Shown piece after piece: positions 58,931 to 64,000 of a stretch of 64,000 nucleotides of DNA. The first letter of the stretch is position 1, and every line of letters starts with the position of its first letter. The translations under genes and the position numbers were made by a program. The stretch is from DASQFQ01 sp963802905 (GTDB lineage: Bacteria > Actinomycetota > Thermoleophilia > Solirubrobacterales > Solirubrobacteraceae), in contig CAWDKH010000017.1 of the NCBI GenBank assembly GCA_963802905.1, positions 186,001 to 250,000 on the forward strand, written 5' to 3'. Below the pieces are notes generated by a model. It was not told the DNA's origin, ran no database searches, and worked only from the letters and a program-made list of their open reading frames with translations.

Positions 58931-59792
58931 TCAAATGTCGTTCGCGAACGTGTCGCACGCGCTCGCGTCGCCCTGGTCGAAGCCGCGCTTGAACCAGCCC
59001 GCGCGCTGCTCGGCGGTGCCGTGCGTGAACGTCTCCGGGCTGATCCGGCCCGTCGTCTCGGCCTGGATGCGGTCGTCGCCGACCGACGCCGCGGCCGTCA
59101 GCCCCTCCTCGAGGTCGCCCTGCTCGAGCAGGCCACGCTCGAACGTCGAGTGCCCCCACACGCCGGCGAGGCAGTCCGCCTGGAGCTCGACCCGAACCGA
59201 GAGTGCGTTGCGCTGCTCCGGGTTCTCCTGCGACGCCTGCTCGACCTGGCCGCTGATGCCGGTGATGGTCTGGATGTGGTGGCCGTACTCGTGCGCGACC
59301 ACGTACGCCTGGGCGAAGTCGCCGGGCGCCCGGAAGCGCTGGGCGAGCTGGTCGAAGAAGCCGAGGTCGAGGTAGATCTTCCGGTCGGCCGGGCAGTAGA
59401 ACGGGCCGGTCGCCGCCGAGCCGTGGCCGCAGCCCGTGTCGGACGCTGCGGCGGAACACGACGAGGCGCGCGGGCTGGAACCGGCGGCCCGCCTTCTCGA
59501 AGTCCGCGGCCCAGAACGCCTCCAGGTCGCCGACCACGAACCGGAGGAAGTCGACCTGCTCGGACTCCGAGTCGGGCGCCTGCTCCATCATGCTCCCGCT
59601 CCCGGCGGGTCGCGACTGCGACGGGAACTGCTCGAACGGCGTGTCGACGGCGTAGCCGCCGCCGCCCAGGAACAGGATCAGGACGGTGACGACGATGCCG
59701 ATGAGGCCGCCGCCGACCGGCAGCGCGGTGCGGGCGCCGGGGCGACCGCGGCGGTCCTCGACGTTGCCACCCGCTCCGCGGCTCCAGCGCAT
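58931..59792 (-). CDS. Neutral zinc metallopeptidase, YpfJ-type (one frameshift)
   Basis: After repair the protein has one N-terminal membrane span (GGLIGIVVTVLILFLGGGGY), then MMEQAPDSESEQVDFLRFVV, GDLEAFWAADFEKAGRRFQP, GPFYCPADRKIYLDLGFFDQ and the zinc motif YVVAHEYGHHIQTITGI. ELQADCLAGVWGHSTFERG (third ligand Glu) and TFTHGTAEQRAGWFKRGFDQ complete it. This is PF04228. The active site faces outward. An extra base near 59441 (GTCGGAC for GTCGAC on the + strand) breaks the frame between FRDSV and DTGCG. All else is intact. Confidence 0.87.
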
Positions 59793-59801
59793 GCGGCGAA
59801 G

Positions 59802-60708
59802 CTACCCGCTTCTGACCACCTCGAAGTCAACCCCGCGGATGTCGCCCAGCTCGTGCAGCGCGTCGTTGTTCCAGCCCGGGTTCGGCGCCCCGCTGAGGTA
59901 CCAGTCCGACCCGTTGTCGGCGACGAGCATCCCGTAGCGCTGGAGCGCCGTCGCGACGATGCGCGCCTGGCGCGGGAGCCGCGCGACCGGGTAGTCGGCG
60001 CGGAGCCGCAGCCGCTCGCCCATCCGTGGCAGCGCCGGGTCGGTCAGCGAGGATGCGAAGTGGCGGGCGGGGAACACGAACGCGCGCCGGGTCTCGGAGA
60101 CCGTGAAGCGCAGCGCGTGGTTGATGCGGCCCTTGCGCACCTCGTCGTAGCGGGCGAGCCCGGGCAGGATCGGCAGGCCGGCGGCGTCGGCGGAGGTCCA
60201 GCCGCGCGGGCGCAGCTTGTTCGAGCGCAGCGACCACGTCGCGCCCGAGCCGGCACGCCAGCGCCCGGCCGGGCGCCGCAGCGCGAACAGCTCGTAGAGC
60301 TTGCAGGCGCGCTTGTTGACGAGCAGCGCGTGGCGGTCGCGCAGCGCCGGCGCCGCCCTCAATGTGGACGCCGCGCGGGATCGGGTAGCGCACGCGGTCG
60401 GACTCGCCCGCGTAGTCGAAGCGCACGCGCGAGCGTTGGTGCGCCGGGAGACGACGTCGTAGGGGATGCCGATCGGCCGGCCCTGGTAGCGGCCGGAGCC
60501 GAAGTCGGGGTGCAAGCCCTGCTCGAGCCCGATCGACGCGACGATGCGCGACGAGTCGGGCGCGACGGGCAGGCGATCGACCCGCTGGTTCCACGCGTTG
60601 GAGGGCGGGAAGACCGGGCACCGCGGCGCTCTCGGGAGGGGGGACGAGAGCGCCGCGGGGGCCGTGAGGAGGAGGAGGGAGGGTGAGGAGGGCGAGCGGG
60701 GTCTTCAC
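59802..60708 (-). CDS. Secreted protein of unknown function (three frameshifts)
   Basis: Stitched, it begins GTG 60708 with a short signal-like segment (MKTPLALLTLPPPP). Then come VFPPSNAWNQRVDRLPVAPD, GLHPDFGSGRYQGRPIGIPY, VRFDYAGESDRVRYPIPRG, LLVNKRACKLYELFALRRPA and AAGLPILPGLARYDEVRKGR. INHALRFTVSETRRAFVFPA and YGMLVADNGSDWYLSGAPNP follow, ending DIRGVDFEVVRSG. The His/Asp/Gly-rich conserved segments suggest a conserved exported family of unknown activity. Breaks lie near 60350, 60427 and 60614, each of one or two bases in GC repeats. Confidence 0.65.
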
Positions 60709-60720
60709 CCCACCAGCGTC

Positions 60721-60786
60721 TCAGCGACCGCGGACGCCGCGCTCGCGCTGGATGCTGCTGATGAGGGCGATCTGAAGCAGGCTCAT
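60721..60786 (-). CDS. Possible 21-residue leader peptide
   Basis: ATG 60786 opens MSLLQIALISSIQRERGVRG and stops at TGA 60721-60723, 12 nt before the GTG of the secreted-protein gene. It has a hydrophobic start and a basic end. It could be a leader peptide or chance. There is no strong ribosome binding site. Confidence 0.25.
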   Translation of the reverse strand: MSLLQIALISSIQRERGVRGR

Positions 60787-60980
60787 GGGCGAGACTCTGC
60801 CATTCAGAGGAACCCCCGGTACGGCGGGCTACAGGCGTACGCAGGTACGGAAAACCGCACCCACCGCCGGCATCACCAAGCGGAGCCGGAGGCCGCGGCG
60901 GGGCGCGGGGTCTCGCGGACGACGGGCACGCAGAATGCGGGCTGGCTCAGGATGCGTGGGCGGGCGGGCACGGGAGGCTC

Positions 60981-61070
60981 CTAGAAGAAGCGGCGGCGCT
61001 TGCGCGAGGCGCGAGCGCGGTCGGTGTCGATGGTGCGGGCGGTCGCGTGCTGGAGGCTGGAAGAGATCAT
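60981..61070 (-). CDS. Possible 29-residue basic peptide
   Basis: ATG 61070 opens MISSSLQHATARTIDTDRAR and ends ASRKRRRFF at TAG 60981-60983. GGAAGAAG lies upstream, and the MFS gene ends 31 nt before. Third-position GC and a basic end favour a real peptide but the evidence is thin. The remaining gap, 60787-60980, shows only a CTCTG/CAGAG hairpin near 60800. Confidence 0.3.
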   Translation of the reverse strand: MISSSLQHATARTIDTDRARASRKRRRFF

Positions 61071-61101
61071 GTTGCGCAGCTTCTTCCATTCGTGGCATCA
61101 C

Positions 61102-62367
61102 TCACATAGAGGAGGCAGGCGTCCTCAGGTTCGGGTGGCCCCCCTCGAAGGATCGGATGTCCCGCACCAGCAGCGAGGCGACCGCCAGCGTGGCCACGAC
61201 GGCCGTCGCGGCGAACATCGTGACGTCGATCCCCACCGCGTCCGCGATCGGCCCGACGACCGCGTAGCCGAGCGGCATCAGCCCCACCGAGGTGAACCAG
61301 TCGAACGAGGTCACGCGCGAGAGCGAGGCGGGCGGGATCTCGCGCCCGAGCGTCGTCTCCCACACCGTGAAGCCGAACGCGACGCAGATACCGGCCAGCA
61401 GCTCGAACGCCCCGATCGCCAGCGTGCTGCCGGCACCGGCGATGATCGCCGGCTGGCAGGCCGCGCCGATGAACGCGACGGCGCACGCCACCATCGGCCG
61501 GCGCGGGCCGGCGCGCAACCCGATCGCCGCGCCGATGATCGAGCCGATGCCGAACATCGTCACGATCAGCGCCCAGCTCGAGGCGCCGTCAAGCTCGCGC
61601 TCGGCGATGATCGGGCCGAGCGCGAGCACGCACGGCAGCGCGATCAGGTGGTAGGCGCCGAGCACGCCGAGGAACGAGCGCAGCCACACGCGCGAGGTGA
61701 CCTCGCCCCAGCCCTCGCGCAGCTGTTCGAGGAACGCCGCGCCGGTCTCCCCGGAGCTGTCCACGCGCGCGCCCGGCCGCGGCGACATCAGCGCAATGCA
61801 GCCGGCGCTCACGACGAAGCTGACGGCGTCGACGGCGATCGCCGAGCCGGGGCCGAACAGCGCGATCAGCCCGCCCGCGATCGCCGGGCCGAGCACCATC
61901 CCGAGGCTCTGCGACATCGCGATCAGGGAGTTGGCCTGCAGCAGGTCCGAGTCCGGGACGAGCCGCGGGATCAGGCCGCCGGCCGCCGGGCGGAAGAACG
62001 CCTCGGCGGCGCCGTAGAGCGCGGCGAGCACGGCGAGGTGCCAGATCTCGGCGACACCGGTGATCAGCAGCGTCGCGGCGACGGCCTGGACCACCGCGCG
62101 CGCGAGGTCGGAGGCGAGCATCAGCCGCTGGCGCGAGACGCGATCGCCGACGACGCCGCCGACGAGCGCGAACGCGGCCAGCGGCAGCGCCTGCGCGGCC
62201 AGCACGAGCCCGAGGCTCGACGGCGAGCCCGACAGCTCGAGCACGGCGAACGCGAGCGCGACCGGGAACAGCGCGTCGCCGATCACCGAGATCGCCTGGC
62301 CGCTGAACAGCAGCGCGAAGTCGCGATGATGCAGCGCCGGCAGCGCCGCGCGCAGGCGCGCGATCAC
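61102..62367 (-). CDS. MFS transporter, enterobactin-exporter/DHA3-like
   Basis: The 421-residue protein has 12 membrane helices: FALLFSGQAISVIGDALFPV, ALVGGVVGDRVSRQRLMLAS (A-loop GDRVSRQR), FFRPAAGGLIPRLVPDSDLL and QANSLIAMSQSLGMVLGPAI. LGREIPPASLSRVTSFDWFT and SVGLMPLGYAVVGPIADAVG follow. Segments QANSL-xxx-GPAIAG are typical of the DHA3/MFS_3 drug and siderophore exporters. The substrate is unknown. Confidence 0.9.
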   Translation of the reverse strand: MIARLRAALPALHHRDFALLFSGQAISVIGDALFPVALAFAVLELSGSPSSLGLVLAAQALPLAAFALVGGVVGDRVSRQRLMLASDLARAVVQAVAATLLITGVAEIWHLAVLAALYGAAEAFFRPAAGGLIPRLVPDSDLLQANSLIAMSQSLGMVLGPAIAGGLIALFGPGSAIAVDAVSFVVSAGCIALMSPRPGARVDSSGETGAAFLEQLREGWGEVTSRVWLRSFLGVLGAYHLIALPCVLALGPIIAERELDGASSWALIVTMFGIGSIIGAAIGLRAGPRRPMVACAVAFIGAACQPAIIAGAGSTLAIGAFELLAGICVAFGFTVWETTLGREIPPASLSRVTSFDWFTSVGLMPLGYAVVGPIADAVGIDVTMFAATAVVATLAVASLLVRDIRSFEGGHPNLRTPASSM

Positions 62368-62374
62368 GGGCGCC

Positions 62375-62761
62375 TCAGGCGTGCAGGGCGGCGGGCTGGA
62401 GCGCGGTGGCGTCCGAGAACGACAGCGTCGCGATCGTGCCGGTCATCTCGAACAGGCGGCGAACGACGGTCGGGCCCTGGATGAAGCCGACGCGGCAGCC
62501 GCTGGCGATGCCGTCCTCGTGGAGGCAGAGCAGCCGCTGCAGCCCGAGGCAGTCGAGGAAGGTCACGCGCCGCAGGTCGACGGTGACCGCATCCGCGCGG
62601 TCGCAGATGTGGTCGAGGTGTGCGGAGAGCGTGTCGACGGTCGCGAGATCGATCTCGCCCTGAACGGACAAGACGAGCGTGTCGTCGGCACTTCTGCTTT
62701 CCAGTACCCGCAGTACCGGGTGTTCCCCTTGCATCCCCACCCCGATCCGCGCCCGCACCAT
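62375..62761 (-). CDS. STAS-domain anti-anti-sigma-like protein without the phosphorylated Ser
   Basis: The 128-residue protein has LVLSVQGEIDLATVDTLSAH, VTVDLRRVTFLDCLGLQRLL and RVGFIQGPTVVRRLFEMTGT. In SpoIIAA-type proteins the loop is DSSG with a Ser phosphorylated by an anti-sigma kinase. Here it is DCLG, with Cys at the Ser position, so the usual switch is absent. A shorter start at 62734 (MQGEHPV) is possible. No kinase or phosphatase is adjacent. Confidence 0.82.
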   Translation of the reverse strand: MVRARIGVGMQGEHPVLRVLESRSADDTLVLSVQGEIDLATVDTLSAHLDHICDRADAVTVDLRRVTFLDCLGLQRLLCLHEDGIASGCRVGFIQGPTVVRRLFEMTGTIATLSFSDATALQPAALHA

Positions 62762-62826
62762 CCCTTGAAGCAGGCCGCTCCGCCGACCCTACAGGAAGGA
62801 TTCGGCGGAGCAAGCCGTACGTTCGG

Positions 62827-64000
62827 TCAGGCCGCGCTGATCGCGTGGTTGCCGCGGAACAGGCCCGCCGGGTCGACCTCGGCCTTCACGCGGCGCAGGC
62901 GCGCGTAGTTCTCGGCCGAGTAGAACTTCGCGGGGTCGACCGCCTCCTCGACGAAGTTGAGGTACGCGGTGCCCGCGTCCCACGGTCCCATCGCAGCGAT
63001 CACCTTGGGCAGGTGCGCGTGGATGGCGGCGCCGACCTCGGGGGTCATCGGCACGCCGACGGCGAACAGGGCGTAGGCGCCGGGCATGACGTCGACCGCG
63101 CCGTGGTGCGCGCCGGAGCGCGAGAGCGCGCCGCCGAGGTGGCGCAGCTCGGCGCCGACCAGCGGCGAGCCGGAGCCCGGGCCGGCGATCGCGACGAGCG
63201 CGTCGATGGCGGCGTCGTCGAGCTCGCCGAGCATCGTGTGTCCGCCGATGCCGGGGGTCGGGCCCTCGGGATCCATGTGGACGTAGGAGAGGCCGCCCGG
63301 CGCCATCGGGCCGAACGAGTCCATCTCGGGGCCGAGCGCGCGCAGCGGCGCGAGCGACTCGGCGCCGGCCGCGTCGTCGCCGAGGTAGGCGCCGTCGATG
63401 GCCACGAAGGCCTTGCCGCGGAGGAACTCGGGGAGGTCGGGCAGCGGCGGGATCTGGAGCATGCGCGCGCTGGTGGTGAACTCCTCCGGCGCGGTCTTCG
63501 TCCAGGTGACCCACGCCTTGAGGATCTCCGCGGCGCGGTCCCACGGCCACATCAGCATGCCGGCGTAGACGGTCGCGTACTCGTAGAGCTCGATCTCGAC
63601 GGCGGTGACGATGCCGTAGTTGCCGCCGCCGCCGCGCAGCGCCCAGAACAGGTCGGCGTGGTCGTCGTGCGTCGCGCGGACGATCTCGCCGTCGGCGGTC
63701 ACGAGCTCGATGGCACGGACGTTGTTGGCGGCGAGGCCGTGCTTGCGGGCGAGCCAGGAGAGGCCGCCGCCGAGGACGTAGCCGACGACGCCGACGTCGG
63801 GGGAGGAGCCGGCGAGCGGGGCGAGGCCGTGCTCGGAGGCGGGCTGGGTGACCTCGATCCAGAGCGTGCCGGCGGCGCAGCGGGCGATGCGCTCGTCGAC
63901 GTCGATCTCGACGCCGCGAAGCGCGTGCGTCTTGACCAGGATCGTGTTGGCAAGGGTGTCGTAGGCGCCGGCGTTGTGGCCGGTGCCCTGAGCGGTCACG
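62827..64000 (-). CDS. FAD-linked oxidase, berberine-bridge type (5' end outside the window)
   Basis: About 391 residues are visible. The FAD-binding (PP-loop) part has TAQGTGHNAG, LRGVEIDVDERIARCAAGTL, PDVGVVGYVLGGGLSWLARK and HADLFWALRGGGGNYGIVTA. The C-terminal BBE segment has AYLNFVEEAVDPAKFYSAEN, YARLRRVKAEVDPAGLFRGN and HAI. The first ATG-like codon near 63999 is not the true start because the upstream FAD-binding strands and the usual RGGGH motif are missing. No secretion signal can be judged. Confidence 0.88.
   Translation of the reverse strand, partial: VTAQGTGHNAGAYDTLANTILVKTHALRGVEIDVDERIARCAAGTLWIEVTQPASEHGLAPLAGSSPDVGVVGYVLGGGLSWLARKHGLAANNVRAIELVTADGEIVRATHDDHADLFWALRGGGGNYGIVTAVEIELYEYATVYAGMLMWPWDRAAEILKAWVTWTKTAPEEFTTSARMLQIPPLPDLPEFLRGKAFVAIDGAYLGDDAAGAESLAPLRALGPEMDSFGPMAPGGLSYVHMDPEGPTPGIGGHTMLGELDDAAIDALVAIAGPGSGSPLVGAELRHLGGALSRSGAHHGAVDVMPGAYALFAVGVPMTPEVGAAIHAHLPKVIAAMGPWDAGTAYLNFVEEAVDPAKFYSAENYARLRRVKAEVDPAGLFRGNHAISAA

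Overview
The window is GC-rich (roughly 70 percent or more), with short intergenic gaps and many stop/start overlaps of the ATGA, GTGA or TTGA type. It carries a Gram-positive style gene set: Rex, an LPxTG protein, ECF sigma and zinc-finger anti-sigma, WS/DGAT acyltransferase, and many secreted proteins with Ala/Pro/Arg-rich beta-sandwich repeats. I infer an actinobacterium, most likely class Thermoleophilia (Solirubrobacterales type). This is judged from protein style and gene order only and was not tested against a database. Many genes have a TAnnnT -10 box only 6-11 nt before the start codon and no clear ribosome binding site, so leaderless mRNAs look common.

1-18.4 kb is a cell-surface glycan locus. 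It holds a bifunctional glycosyltransferase (GT2 plus WsaF-like), a truncated acyltransferase, methyltransferases including a TylF type, two tandem paralogous glycosyltransferases, another GT2, a Wzt/Wzm-type ABC exporter, a TPR protein, an O-antigen-ligase-like polymerase, a large membrane protein, a secreted surface protein, a further GT2, a zinc-ribbon methyltransferase and a Wzx-type flippase. Up to about 14.7 kb nearly every gene is broken by single-base indels, which I read as low-accuracy sequence rather than gene decay. Proteins there are described by stitching frames, and their ends are approximate.

18.4-25.8 kb is a tightly coupled + strand run: an LPRTG-anchored protein, tsaE-tsaB-rimI-tsaD (t6A tRNA modification and protein acetylation), a membrane-anchored subtilase that has lost its catalytic His and Ser, a glutaredoxin-like protein, Rex, a YbdK-type carboxylate-amine ligase and a DUF1844 protein. 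A proton-pumping pyrophosphatase follows. 28-34.5 kb mixes an enolase-superfamily enzyme, an ECF sigma with a SnoaL-like domain, a YcaQ-like protein, ferritin with an IdeR-like operator, and small genes. 34.5-41 kb is an apparent potassium-transport operon: two APC/UspA permeases, a 55-residue membrane protein, two RCK (TrkA-like) proteins and an FAD reductase, facing a Crp-family regulator.

42-64 kb carries tRNA-Gln, a subtilase fused to a PstS-like domain, a glycine-betaine binding protein with its two halves in swapped order, a heterodimeric ABC exporter, a kelch protein, a divergent FtsH with two insertions, and DoxX/anti-sigma/ECF sigma with two copies of a predicted ECF promoter. Beyond these are folE, a second FAD reductase, a WS/DGAT acyltransferase, a neutral zinc metallopeptidase, an MFS transporter, a STAS protein and a berberine-bridge-type oxidase cut by the window edge.

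The most unusual non-coding features are two fold-back elements of 169-170 bp (15078-15247 and 49143-49311) that each fill the gap between a TAG stop and the next gene. Also notable are two families of short dispersed palindromes, one of which sits in frame inside tsaB.
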